A stretch of DNA of 64,000 bases, from the NCBI GenBank assembly GCA_037013685.1, contig CM072893.1, positions 15,278,736 to 15,342,735 on the forward strand, read 5' to 3'. The stretch is from Acridotheres tristis. Its lineage: Eukaryota > Chordata > Aves > Passeriformes > Sturnidae. Of this stretch, positions 1 to 13,852 are shown in pieces; within the stretch, counting starts at the first letter, position 1, and every line of letters starts with the position of its first letter. The position numbers and the translations under genes are program-made. The notes under the pieces were generated by a model. The model was given only the letters and a program-made list of their open reading frames with translations, did no database searches and was not told where the DNA came from.

Positions 1-3000
1 TGTGTTCTAGGAACTGCAATGACACCAACACTTCAGAATTTCTATACACTGACTCATCATCAGTCACTATCTGAGCTAGATGGGAGCAGCCTATTACAAC
101 TGGAAAATTTACATCACAGTTGTCATCCAGCTCCTGAATACAAACTTTGTTCCATCGTTCCCAGCTGCCCTTCTATAGCTGTGTTCTGTTGCTGTGCAGA
201 CATAGTGGGGCTTAAGTCAGCAGAGAAGGCTGCTCCCAGTTCCCTGTCTCCTGCAAGGGGTTTCTTGCTAGAAGTTCTGCTGGGAAACCAAGAGTGCAAA
301 TGTAGTTCATTCTTTTCATCTTCTCAGTTACTCTGTCAACTGCACTGAACCCAAAACTTTTTTTTTTTAACTACACTGCATCCTGGAGGGGTTTATTGTG
401 GGGCAAGTATCACAACAATTGTAACAAAAAAAATTCAAGGAATGTTTTTAAGAATGTGAAACATGTAGAAAAGAAAGGTAAGCATAATAAATACACGTTT
501 GTGTATTTATTCTAGAAATGGCTAACTAGGAATGAGGTTTCTACTTCTAAAAAATTGCAGGTGAAAATATATTGTCATGTACATGCAAGGCATGTATGAT
601 AGTGTATGTGCAGTTAAAATTATACTGTTTATTCACAGTAAATGCGAACAAAAACGCTTTCTACTCTTGTGCTAACATTACTATTAACTTACAAAAGACT
701 TTGGTGTTTCATCGAGCAGCAAGTGGTTTTCAGGAGCTTGACTTTTTATACCAGCTCAGAGCTTGTCAATACAGTTGACTACCTGGTAAACAATCCAAGT
801 GCTTTATTTGCAGTAAGTAACCATTGTAATAGTCTAAACATTCATTTTGCAAATAGGGATTTTGCCTAATATTTATGGTTATTTCTACACATAGACACTT
901 CTTAAGAAGCCACTGGCTGAAATTAAGAAGTACTGTATGGAGTAATAATGAACTCTTTCTATATATGCCTGTATGTGATTGGTTTTTAACTGCATAATTG
1001 TAGAGATCTTTAATATTTTCATAGATTCTTTATGGTGTATATAATTATCTGATTTAGTGTGCAAGTTAAAGATTTGTGGCCATATATTAGTAGATGTAAG
1101 GATTTGCTGACATCAGCAAGTACTAAATGGCCAAATTGGACTTCAAAGAGAAAATGCTAGATAGCACTTAATTTCTGTATCAGTTTGTAAATTGTTTCCA
1201 TATACAATGGAGATATAAATCCACAGAATAAGTACACTTTTTTGACATACTTTTGAGTTTCTTATCTGTGTTGTGTTCAGTAATACATCTTGACTAAAAC
1301 TAAGACACTTCTAATAGTGTCTCAGAGGGAGCTTCAAGTAATTACAATAAAGAAAGACAATTAACCTAATGCAAAAAATACTTCCTTCTTCCTGCCCCCA
1401 GATCCTGAACTTGTAGTTATTTTCATATAATTGGACCTTGTACTTGGGGAAAATTCAGTAGGACTCATTCTAAGATTGCTTTGTGAACTTTTTTCCTCTG
1501 TTCCACATAAAAAGCAGTAGCATTACAGAAAGGACAGTGTGTATTCAACACTGGCAGTCATGATTTTAAAGATCATTAGGATTGTAGTGAGAGTTTTGTC
1601 CTGCTGCAAAGGGAAGAATCCAGAATGACATCGTTTCATGTTGCATTACTGGGCCTGGAAACTATGTTCTCATGGCATGTTATGTCCATAAATTTTGCTT
1701 TAGAATCTCTTCAGTATACCAAAAACATTATAATCTTTTTCTTAGTCTTCTCTATAGATGGATTCCTAGCTATTAAAAATCACCCTGTCAGCCTTTTATC
1801 CGTAGGGAAGATCCCTTTTCTTTTGCCTTGCTTTCCTCTAGGTGTGAATTGTTGGTGGCATTTTGCCCCATTCCACAGGTGACATTGCCATGTCAGTATT
1901 CAGAGGTAGGAATGAGAGTTTCATAAATCCTGTCCTAAAGGAGCTTGGCTATATACTGTTAGTTCTGTTAAAATGTTTCAAAATAATTCCTATTTAAGGC
2001 ATTATATGCAATACAATATCATGTATTCAGTGTACTCATAAAAGGTAAGTTGATTAATACAAATTTTAACATTTTTTGAAATTAGGAGCTGTTTGGGTTC
2101 TGCTGTCTTGAAGGTACTGGAGGATGAGAAGCAAAAATTATGGGCTATTAAGTTTGCTGCAAATGCCCTAAAATGCCAGTAGTGAAATAAAATTCCTGCT
2201 TTGCTTTTGGGCTCTGTGTATAGAAAAATGTCTCTGATTCCAGGCAACAATATTTTTCATGTGAGTTCTCCACTGTTGCATACTGTGTCAGCACTGCCAA
2301 CTCAGTGGTAAAGTGTGTGCAAAGTGGTGCTGAAAAAGGGGCAATAGCCTCAGCAGTGTCCCACTGTGCAAAGCATGCTGTGCTTGTGAAATGTTGCCTC
2401 CTGAGACAAACTTGCTGCCTTCATCACAGTTCTCCTTGCAAAGCAGTTAGCCAAGCCTAGACTCACATTTTTCACTCATACTGTATTTGATTTACATCAG
2501 CTGAAGGAAATAGTAATGTGCAACAGTGACTCTGGAATTTAAACAGAAACCCACAAGGGATCTCCATGCTGAAGGCCAACTTCCAAATATGGGAGAAGAG
2601 AAGCAGCCGTAGTAGCCTGGGAAGACATCCTCAGCACAGCAAGGGACAAAATAGTTGGAAGTATATGAGCTTTTTGGAATTTGTTCAGAAAGGTAACTGC
2701 TGTCATGTTTTAGTCAAAGTGATGGAAAGAAATACAAATACTGTGTTTGCAGAAAGAAGCATGGTTTATGTTAACTGTCTAGGGCCTGAACAACAGAAGT
2801 GCAGCTATTTTTTTCATTTCTATTTTAAAGTATGTAATAGTGCACTTACTCCAGATCCAAATGTGTATCCAAACTCTGCCAGTATCAATCTGTTAGGATC
2901 ACAGTTTAATCAGGAAAAACCGTAAGAAAAACATTTGTGAGGAAATTAGTGGGGCTCAGTGCCAGGTCTGGTTGAAATTCTGCCAGAACATTTTCTCTCA

Positions 3001-5224
3001 ATAGAAATAAATTAACCAATATTTAGACCCCACATTCTGCAAAGTCTGATTCCAAGTCTTGAGAAGAGCTTTTAATATACATATCGCCTCAAAAATGTAA
3101 AGGCTCTACAGATCCTCTTTGCTGGTACATTCACATGTATTTAGCTGTTGCAGATTTTTGAGGCTTCTGATTTCTATGAGCAGCCAGGCACATAGAGAAG
3201 CAGTGACCTACAGGCCAAAAGAGTACAGAGCCAAAGCAGCAAGGGCAACTGACAGAGCAGGGGAGTGCAATGTGGTTCACATTTGTGGTAAACAGGGCCA
3301 CTGTTTACAGAATTCTCTGTAAGTGAACCCTTGTTCTATGGTTTATAGACATATGTATTATAGCTTAGGACCTTTTGTTAGCATGAGGATAAATCTGGCT
3401 TTTAGAAACAAACAAGGAGAATTAAGTCAAAGTCTTACAAATTTCAATACCATTAGAAAAGCTTTCCTCTTATGGATGTGGGCTTCTTATGAAGGAAAAT
3501 AATTTGTAGGCTATTTTTCCTACTGATTGTGAAAGAGCTATGAGATTTCTAGAATAGCTCAGGCAAGAAAAGCCTTGTCTGAAAGAGAAAGGGTGCTTAT
3601 TGTCCTGGGACTCTGTCAAGGTGAAAGTGGGAGCAATAGATTCAATTTTTCTTTTTAAACTCCTTAGAGGAAATATCCTGTGTTGTGGCAGCAAATGAGA
3701 ATTGATTGCAATGTGTTTCAAACTTCTTGAACTGACTCTGCTGTCTAAACAGCAATTGAATTTGAGTTTCTTTAAGGTTATATGGTGGTCCATATAAGAG
3801 TATATTATTTATATGTCATTAGATAAAAGCATCAGCAGTTTTCAGGTTAATGAAAATGCAGGCTGTAGTGGAAAGGACTCCTAAATTTCAAGTCACAAGT
3901 CTCTCAAATTAGAATTGTATGTTAAAGTTGAGTCATAGTAATTCTGCTACTGTGCCATCAGTGAAAGATTTAGCAGGAGTGCTACTAAATGACACCCTTA
4001 TCTTTCAGAGCTGTTCAAAATAGGAAATGTAGCAACTTGGATAAAGGGATAAAGTTGTTTTTGCCTAACTGAAGAGATTTTGGACATTATTCTGTAAGAA
4101 GATATCTGCTGTTTGGTAGATGTACTTTATGCCTCAAAAGGCTTAAACCCTAATGCCTGATTTGGTTCTGCTTATCAGCCTCTATTCCTGTACATGATCA
4201 TGGAGTCCAAAAATTAATTTGCAATTTAAAAGATTCCTCCTCCCCAGTACATGCTAAAACTGTTCAGAATTTAGTTGAAGAATTAAAAAAAAAGGTACTA
4301 CATATAGCTGTAAATTACAAAATGAGGGGTTCTGAATGTTAAGTGCTTATAACTTCAGTAGAGATATATTTTCACTATATCATCATCAAAAAAGTTACTG
4401 ATTTCAAAAGCTTACATGGAAAAAAATTCAAAAGCCATTTGTACACATTCACAAATAGAGCCATCAGGATCTATTAAATACATAGACACACTATTTCTAG
4501 TTCAAATCCCCAGCTTTAGATTTTTCAGCTGAATATATGTACTTGGGAATTGTTATTTTATTCTTTCCCCCCTTTTGTACTCTTTCATAGACATTTACTG
4601 TTGACCACCATCAGAGTTGGGATACTGTGCTCGATGACACACAGGGCCTGACTGGGCATCTTCACGTTCCTGTGAAATGCTTCCACTCTAGCACCTCTAT
4701 TCATGAAAGAAGGACCAAAAATTTGTGTCAGGATAATAAGAAACTTCAGGGTGATAATGTGTCATATGAGAGTAACTTGTTATCTGCTGTTCCTGTTACA
4801 TCCTCTTTTTTGTGACTGAGCTTTTCCTCTCCTGGAATTGACTGGTCTCTGTTGCAACAAAGAGATATATAGTGAAACACAGTACTGTTCCCATTTGACA
4901 ATTAATGATACTGTGAGAGAAAACAACGCATGCTGTGTCATCCTATCGTGGCACTATGGACAGCCATGGACACAATGATCTGGGAAGCACAGCTGTTGAT
5001 CAGGTCATGGAGTGGGCTTGCATCTAGTCATGTGGCAGGGACTGCTTGCTGAACAAACTTTTAAATGCCATGCATGCTTTTATCACACAAAACATGAGCT
5101 GTAAGAAAAGAATTGTATATATATTAAATATATGTACATTATCTATTAAATATATGTATATAAATACCTATATTAATGCATGTACTCCCATGCACCTGAT
5201 TGACATGCTTATCACAAAATAGGT
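1..5224. other. Gene-free AT-rich DNA
   Basis: No exon, RNA gene or repeat family could be supported on either strand. The open frames present (for example 2566-2925) lack conserved motifs and flanking splice signals in frame. A strongly AT-rich TATATTAAATATA-type stretch lies at about 5114-5166, next to the CR1 fragment. Confidence 0.6.
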
Positions 5225-5900
5225 AAGGTTGGGAAGGGATCACAAGTGAGGTCATCTGGTTCAACCTCTCTGCTCAGGCAGGTCTTCATAAAGCTCATTG
5301 CACAGAATTGCAATTACTATTCAAAATAGTTTTTTAATATCTCCAGTGAGGGAAACTCCACAGCCTCTCTGGGCAATCTGTTCCATTCTTCCTCATGTTC
5401 AGGTGGAACTTCCTGTGTATCAATTTCCACCTGTTGCTTCTGTTTCCCAGCACCACTGACAGAGCCTGGATCCATCCTTCAGCACTCTCCCATCAGATAC
5501 TTACAGACATGGATGAGTTCCCCTCTCAGTGGTCTCTTCTTGGGCCTGATCCAGCCCAGCTCCCTCAGCCTTTCCTCATGAGCAAGATGATCCAGTCCCT
5601 TAATCATCTTTGTCCCCCTCTGCTGGGCCTGCTCCAGGAGCTCCATGTCTCTCGTGTCCAGGGGAGCCCAGAACAGGACACAATGCTTCAGATGCCCCTC
5701 ACTAGGACTGAGTAGAGGGGCAGGATCACCTCTATCAACCTGCTGGCAGTGCTCTTCCCGAGGCGGTACTCTTGGCTTTCTTGTCCACGAGGGCACACTG
5801 CTGGCTCACGAACAGCTTGTTGTCCACCATGATCCCTGAGATTCTTCCCTGCAGAGCTACTTTTCAGCAGATCAGCCCCCCCAGCCTGTAATGGTGACAG
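5225..5900 (-). mobile_element. CR1 LINE fragment, end of ORF2 and 3'UTR, degraded
   Basis: Read on the minus strand, it translates to the C-terminal part of the CR1 reverse-transcriptase polyprotein: a segment around 5480-5690 with Phe-Trp-Ala-Pro-Leu, then Glu-Leu-Leu-Glu-Gln, Lys-Met-Ile-Lys-Gly-Leu and His-Glu-Glu-Arg-Leu-Arg-Glu-Leu-Gly, all typical of CR1. The 3' end near 5225 has the CR1-type tail (complement of GGTTGGGAAGGGATCACAAG) but lacks the final short ATTCTATG repeats. The 5' end is truncated, as in most CR1 copies, and the frame is interrupted near 5800. Not autonomous. Confidence 0.92.
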
Positions 5901-7545
5901 TGTTTATGGCACTCTCTGTGAAATATTTTCCTTGCATCTCCTTTATGTAAGTTGGGAGTAAGCTTGTGGCATCTCTCTCCTAAAAAAGAAGCCTGGAAAC
6001 AACTTCCCATGGCTTCATGCAAGCCTATTTTCAATCAAAATGTCTCTAACTAATATAGGCTAAAAATGCCATGTGTCTTTAATTAGGTTTGCATTTCTCT
6101 TGGAGACTGGGAGTAAAGGCAGAGAGAATATAATGCAATAGAGACCCTGGGAAAATTAGATCTGAAAATGAGGTAAAGAAAACAGATTCTGAACACAGGA
6201 CAGAGACGGAGAAAATTTATTTTGGAAACATAATTTAGGCATTCTACTGACAGGACTGCTTTGAGTAGCTGAGAGATTTCATGAAAGGAGATTTTGTCTG
6301 TGAAATGACAATGAACATAGGAAACATGCTTTTATATTTTAATTTCAAATTAATGATAAAGGAGAGGAAAAACATGGGTCAAAACTGAGGCACATTTTAA
6401 GAAATTGCACATGCACACACACATCTGAGTACATACAGTTCATGTGTCCACAACAGAAACCCCTTGGGATGTCGGCTTCCTTCTGCTGCTGTAGGAAACC
6501 AGTGCTCCTATAACCTTCAGGAAGAGTTTAAAATAATATCACTAAGTGTATTTCCAAATGTGAGTTTGAGCAGGGAAGGCCATTTGCTACATTAGGTGTT
6601 GTCAGGAGAGCTCTGAACAGGCAGTGAGTTTCTGAGGACGAATTGTGGTCCTCGATGGTTATGAAGTGTATCTCTGTGGCACAGCTGCTTTCCAGATCTT
6701 GCAGCTGAGACAATACTGGGGTGAAAATAGTAACCTTCACCACTGGCCACTGAAGTCTAGTTCTCCTTTTAACTGTCTCATTGCAAAATACAGGAGTGTT
6801 AGTTAAATAGCTGAAGTACAAAGAGAATCACAGTTTGTGGATTTGTGAGACTCAAACTCTAAGAGCAAGTGCCCTTCAAATGGCTAAAGAAAGGGCTCCA
6901 TTACTCTGGGGACCCCTTTGATTGCATGTCCAATAGGAAATTAGCCTGCCAATGAAAGAGCAGATGTCATTGCATGAGGTCTGTCTTACATGGAGTAGAA
7001 AAGAGATTATTATGTCTGACATTGATCAGGGTTACACAACAGATAATAAGGTCATTGAATTTGTGCATTTGTGGCTAGGCTGTAGGAAAATTTAAGTTCT
7101 ACTCCACACTAGCAAACAAATACCATTAGCCTTCTTAAAAACAACAACAAAAAAGTGAGTGCAAAAAGAACATGAATATATTTTTAAGAAACAATAATAT
7201 CACAGATGCAAAAATCCAGAGTAGATATGCTGATTTGGTAGTCGTGAGAGATGTCCTTTTTTCACAAAGCCTCTGGTGGGTGCAAGCAGATGAACACAGA
7301 GGTGCTGTGTGAGTAGGGGACCATGGCCTTTGCACTGAAATCCAGCAGATCATATGGAGCCATGCAGCAGGCTACACCACAGAGAAGGAGGAAGTGGAAA
7401 CACTGCATCCTGGCTGCTGCCATTCTGCTCTCTCCGCCCACAAAATAGGAAGGAGTGGAGTTGCAACTCAGACCCGTGTCTCTAAGAGAACATTAAGAAA
7501 ACATTTAAAAAACCCACAAATAAATCTAAAAAAGGCATACATATG

Positions 7546-7619
7546 TCCCCAAAAAACACCCAAACCCACCTAAAAAAAACCCCACCAAACCCAACACACA
7601 AACAAACAAAAAAAAGCAA
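7546..7619. repeat. A/C-only low-complexity tract
   Basis: Some 74 bases of plus strand made almost wholly of A and C (runs of A6-A8 broken by CCC, CACC and AAAC). A short open frame across it is a composition artefact. A second A-rich, purine-biased tract follows at about 7955-8036. Confidence 0.9.
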
Positions 7620-10600
7620 AGTCCACCTGACCCACAAACAGCCCAATAGGCTGAATCTGTATAGCTTAGATTCTGCTCAGGGTGTCACCAGTCCAAGGCT
7701 GAAACTGCAGGAGGTGCATAAAGGCAAGAACTTGGGAGGTCCAGGAGTAGAACAAGAGGGAGTGTGGACATGCAGAGAGCAGAGAGAGAAATCCTTAGTA
7801 AATGCAGGACTAGAAGAACAACAGCTGCCAGAGGCCAAGGGTTGAAGTGCCTTGTTCCAGAAGAGCTATGTAAAGAATCTTGCCCAGCACCTGTCCATAG
7901 TGTCCCAGGCTCGGCCATTCTGTGATAACATCTAAAGCTGCAAATATATATTTGGAAAAAAGAAAAAGATATAGCAAAAAAAAGACAAGAAAAAATTAAA
8001 GCAAATAAAAGGTGATAAAAAAAAAGGAAAATAAGACAACAATGGTGACATTCGTTTGTGAAGAGTCATTTAGGAAAGATTCTACTCTGGCACAAGCTGA
8101 GACCAAAAACAAGACCTAAGGAGGGGAGTAGCCATTATGATAAAATAATTTGGGATTTTTACTGATAACAAAACAACTTAGAAGCGCACGCAAACATAAA
8201 CTGAGTTATATTAAAAGTGGTGATAATTGCCTCCATTGAGCTTTGAGCCTGCTATAAACTGTTAAATACTCTTAAGTTATGCCTTCCTTTGAGACATTGG
8301 AATGTACAGACACTGCAGGAGCATCCCAGGGAATTAACCATGCAGCTGATAAAAACTACAGAATAGAGAAGTGTGCTTCTTTGCTCCATATCCAGTGTGT
8401 GGCTCTCCCACCTCTCCCAAAATCAAAGGAATTTTGTTTCTTTCTACTTGCTGTTTCTTTCTATTTTTACCTTCTGCTCTCTATAGACTGAATTTCAAGC
8501 AGGTCAATACATGGGAAATAAGGTGTCACTGCACCCCTGGCCTGCAAAATTAAACAGATGGCAGCTGACACCTTAGAAATGTATTCTCTCGCAGGTGCCA
8601 TGGACAGAAGATGGATTCTAAGGTGAGAAGAAACAATTTGGTGCTACTCCTAGTGCTGCTGCAAATGTTTCCATATGTATGGAATGCTCCAGAGCTTCAT
8701 GAAAATCTCCAAGCTGTTTCTCTTTTCTCTTTTGTCTTTCCCAGCTAGCATCCTACAGCCACACCGAGTTCAGACTTATTAGTATTCCAAAAGCAGAGAA
8801 AGATGCCTCCATTTGAGATAAGAACTAGAAAGTACTTCCTCTGTACATTTTCCTAGGAGCACAAATGCCTGCATAGGCTTTCCACAGGAAGGTAGCAGTT
8901 GTCATAGCCCAGACCACTAACACCTCCAAGTTCAATCAGACTGTGGCAAGTCCTGGCACTTTCAGAGGAAGGTTTAAGAAACCCCACTGAGGAATTCCCA
9001 CCCATGGTAGGAGACTGTGGGTGTTCTTTTCACCCCAATAATGTGGCAGTGAATTCTTCCTGTTACTTTTGTTGTAACCTGATATAAAGCAAACTCCTTT
9101 TGGACATGAAATAGTGCTGGGTCAGAATTCAGATGCATTCATTCCCCTACATATGAAAATCCCATTAGGGTGGGATTTCACAGGCTGCATGATTCACATA
9201 CTGGCAAAATGACATTCATAAGTATTTGGATTTACAAGACTGATCAGTTCACAAAACTCCCATTGTAATCTGCAAGAAATACAGATACAGCATAATGATT
9301 TGAGATTTTGAATAGTAAACAATCCTATCTTCTTGCTGCCAAAATTTACAGTTATTAAAAAACTGGGAGTATTGTTTAGCAGTAATAATATCAGTTTATC
9401 TGCTGGTGGATTGATCTCCATGACTGTGGATTATCTGTTTTCTCTGCAAGTAATGGTATTGCTAGTATCTATTGATACACTTTGCAAGTTCATTCATCAC
9501 TGTATTTTTCAAAGGATGGTTTAGATATTAGCTAATGTGTAGTACTCTCTTCTGAGGTTGGCATGGGATAAGTCTTATTTTAGAAAAGAAGGAACTGAGG
9601 CTTTTTAAAAATAAACAATTTTCCTTGTTTAGTAGTGCCTGAAATTGCTAAGTCATATTTTTAGGCTTAGTCTGTACTGCCTCTTTTTGAAATATTTGAG
9701 AGCACTGTCTCTATGTGCCTATTTTACTTAATTTGACATCAACAGAGTAATTGCATATCAGATTCAGAGGTGTCAAGAAGTAGTCTCAGAATTAGTCTCA
9801 CAGTCCAGTCCTATTATGGGTTTTAGCCAATGGTCTTGGATACATCTGTGAATAAGCACCTGAATTGCAACACCCCAAGATGTTCAACACTGTTAATTCT
9901 ATTCTGGCAGCTCTGGGTATTCTAAGCCAATTTTTTTGACCTCTCCAATGGATTCTCAGCTCCAGTAATATGCATGGCTGAGAATCCATTCTCTCAAATT
10001 CTTATCTATAGGCGTTAAATTTCAGATAGAGATGATGTGGTACTACTACTTACATCTTGATGGTGTCTTTTTCTCTGAGCTCCCATTCTTGAAATGTTCA
10101 GCATAGTTAAAGCTTTCTTACATGGGAGTGATTTATTTACTCTGTGTAAATTATACTGTTGTAAGACTTCTGCATACCTCTCAAGTGTTTATATGAACAT
10201 TTGAACATGTGGAAGAGTATTTAATAAAAGCTAATAGTTTTATGCACAAACAAGACCAAAAAAAAGTGGAGCTAATACCTTGGTCTTCCATAGTTTCTGC
10301 ATAAGCCATTATTTGACCCAGATTTCCTAAGTACTTTGCCCAACTTTGCAAAATTTTATCTGAGTCCTAAGCACCCGAGAAAATATCTTTACTGAGATCC
10401 TCATGTCACTGACTTAAGTGATAGAATACACACATACTGTAGTAGAGCAAGGAATTTATCCATAAATTTCAAAGAACTTTTGTGTCCAGGAAAAAAGATC
10501 CAGAGACTATATCCCTCTTTTAGCATTACCAGGACTAATGCAACAGAATTATATTTTTAGGTATGTGCACATTATTCCCAAACACATTCAGTCTAGACTT

Positions 10601-13600
10601 AAACACACTTGACAGTCCAGAGGTGCTCCTGGATATTGCAAAGGGAGCTGTGAAGCAGAGCAGGAGCTGCCCTTGGACTGGGTACATAAACACTTTGAAT
10701 GTTACTTAGTCTGGTTAAAACTAAATCCAACTTCTTGAACCAAATAAACTTTTTCTTCTGTAGAAGTTGCTCAGCAATAGATAAGGTCAGCAGTGTCTGA
10801 CCACAATAAATAATGCTATGGTAAACACAGTGCACAGTCTGTGCTGGCTAGAAAACTGCAGAGAGCTTGGTGTGCCCAAGGTTCCTTTGTGAAGAGCCAT
10901 AAAGGAATAAGTCATGTATAGGAGGCTTTACAACTGTGGATGGAAGTCGGGGAATATCCACTCAGTCATGAGTATTGCTGGTGAGTTTTAACATCTTCCA
11001 CAATATCTCCCAGGGTCTGTAAAGCTTTCAGACACTCTGGGAGATGACAAGCAGCTTACATAGGAATCTTGGACAGAATTTATATAGTCTGTGACATTCC
11101 AACATGTTTTTTTGGTAACAATAGTCTATTACTGTTAAAAAACTGCTGTTAGCTTTCTACTGAGAGGTGATCATATCCCCTTAGCTGTGTTTGAATCCCT
11201 AATAGGAAGTGCCTCTACAGCAGTTGAGGGCAATGCAGCCCATTTGCTAACAGTTGTCACAATATGCAGAGTAGAGCTGTAAACTTTTCCTAGTAGATCG
11301 TTTATGCCATCTCCCCCAGTAATTCTAGGAATAGTCTGCCCACTTCGTATGGGACAATATTCGTTTTCTATTTGCTGAAGAACTGGACATACCAACTAGC
11401 ACACAGAAGGCCAGCAGAAACACAGATATTCTTGAAGTGGAAATAGAATAGAGTTACTATGAAAAAAATCAGTAAGGTGTGTAAACTAATATTTTATTTA
11501 TGTTTTGTCATCTGTAAAGACACAAAGGCCTTGCCTTTGTTTGGAATGAGGCCTGCAGACACTGAGGCAGAGGAAACAGTACAACTTCCAGTTCTATAAG
11601 AGACAGAGCAGACAAGTGCTTTGAGTCATCTCTGCTCACATTATTTTTTGTCCTTGTTTCTTGTGAGTTTACCTTGTGCAGGAACACCAGAAACTGTAAC
11701 TATGGTTTACAGACCAAACAATGCCCTAGATTTCCAATGATCTGCAGCGTTACATCAATTCGAGCTGTGACAAGATCAAGTTTTTGAAGAGCAACACCCC
11801 AGGGTGTGCAATTCATTGTGACTGAGACAAGAGTTCTCAGTTCAAAGTATTTCTACGAAGTAAAGACATTTAAAAAGAAGTATAAATAATTCATGTGTGT
11901 AAAAGCTAGGTTAAAATCCCCTTTAAAAGCAGATCACCTTTAATCTGTTTAGAAATACAGTTCATAATTCTTTCTGGAGACTCAGTGACAGGCTCCCTTC
12001 ACGCCCTGTGTATCATCCCTCCCACCTAGCCCACTGGCTAATCTACTTGTTAATAGCTCACAGTCTGAAACAAATTCATCACCCACATCTGTATTGCTTA
12101 GGCTGTAGCTTTCTGCTGGACCTGACAGTGGTGGTGCAAAAGAGGCATTAAAACTGAATACTAATGCAGACAACTTTTCACACCCACAGACTCCGGGGTC
12201 AGCTAGATAAGCTTAAAAGGAATTCCCCTGTGACTGCATTATCTTCAGACACTCAGTAGTGGTTTTTGTTTGATGGCTGGAGTGTTGTTGTCAGGCTTTT
12301 CTTTGGAGAGGCACAATTTTGGCTGCTTACTATCTGATGAAAAAAATCTGCTTTCATTACATCAGTTTAGGTAATTTTCTAATCTCAGCTAATTTAACAT
12401 TCCATTTTTCTGACTACAATTTCAGATTCTGTCTTAGCATTTATATTACTACTAACTGAACACTAGTTCTCGAGTTTTCTAATTATTTAATGTCATAAAA
12501 AATCTTAAATTAATATGTCTAATTCCTGTATCTCATTTGGGGAGAATAGCTCAGAAATGGGGCACTCTAATTCTAAAATCCCAGACAGTAGTTAAAGTTC
12601 CAGCCCTTAATTAAAACTCTAGTCTTAATTACAACATTACTTTTCAGGATCCGACTTACTTTCTGTTGTCCCCATTAAATATGGTAGTTCATTAATGTAT
12701 TACTTTGCATTGGGCTCATCTTTATCAGTGGCCAGCACTAGCCTAGAAAGGAATTCAGAATTTTCTTCTATTTAATGTCAAATATTTTTGTACTGTAGAT
12801 AACGTCTATAAATCTATTTCAAAGGAAGTTACTAGTACTCTACTGCCTTCTGAGACTTAATAATCTCACAGATGGTGACTCCTAAAACATACCTTATTAC
12901 AGCTTGGGGAATGAGCTTTTCAGTGCAGAATGCTGGAGTTCATAAATATGAACTCTACTTCTTCAGAAGTTCCTGGTTTTTACTGAGGCCTTCAAGGACC
13001 TACAGTGCTTCCCTTAACAAATACTGTCAGGAAAGCTTACCTTCTCCATCTTCAGCCTAAAGCTGTGTGATGGATAAATAGCTAAACTTGTATAGTATAT
13101 ATCAATCACCTTTATGATAGTTTTTGAAAATATTTCTTTGAAGTGTCAGGCCATTTGATAGTTGAAGAGAGTTCATACTTTTTAAAGGACTGTTTTATGT
13201 GCAGTTCAAGTCTCAGAAGGAATTGTGAAGTGACTTTGGAATGCTCTGCATTTGCACATTGGTGCCTATCTCAGATCTTATCTGCTTATAAATAAAATGC
13301 TATTTTTGACAGCTACTTCTACACATTTTGATTGGTGAGTGAAAGCCAAGAAAGGTTTTCTTCCTATTTATTAATTCCTTGCAGTAAAGAACTCAAGTTA
13401 GGAGCTCAGATTAGGAAAGACACAACTTGAGAGCCCTTGTAAAGACAGTTTGCAGCCTTGGTATTCAATCAGGAGCCAGAATAAAGAGCACATTCTCAGG
13501 TTATATGCATATGATGTGCAGGTACTATAGGAATAAAAGCAGAAGATACCAACTTTTCTCACCAATGTTCACAGGTCTGTTTAGGAATAGTCCTTAAAAA

Positions 13601-13616
13601 ACAAACCAAACCAATC

Positions 13617-13660
13617 AACCAACACCCCCTCCAAAATACACACACACACCCCCCCAAATC
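13617..13660. repeat. A/C-rich tract with short (CA)n and poly-C
   Basis: CCAACCAACA, CCCCCT, then (AC)5-6 and eight C in succession. Low complexity; opposite-strand reading frame here has no coding meaning. Confidence 0.8.
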
Positions 13661-13809
13661 CAAGCAGATGTGCTTGGGTTTTAACTGTCACTTTCAGAAG
13701 TAATGAAACTCCTAGTATAGAAAGAACCAGGTGTATTTTGCTAGGCTGTAGTGGATTCAAACACAAACTTAACCCAGGCTTTGACTGGAAGTTATCTGAA
13801 ATTATATAT

Positions 13810-13852
13810 GTTATATGAAATAGTTATATGAAGTTATATGAAGTTATATGAA
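13810..13852. repeat. GTTATATGAA decamer repeat, four copies
   Basis: Copies start at 13810, 13823, 13833 and 13843; the last three are contiguous and a 3-base spacer (ATA) separates the first. Simple AT-rich tandem repeat. Confidence 0.9.

Noticed and set aside
5395..5839. Plus-strand open frames of 64-106 codons
   Set aside because: They are antisense to the CR1 ORF2 remnant on the minus strand.
11171..11395. Minus-strand frame containing Gln-Ile-Glu-Asn-Glu-Tyr, reminiscent of a beta-galactosidase motif
   Set aside because: The flanking residues do not match that family and no neighbouring exon was found; a six-residue match is expected by chance.
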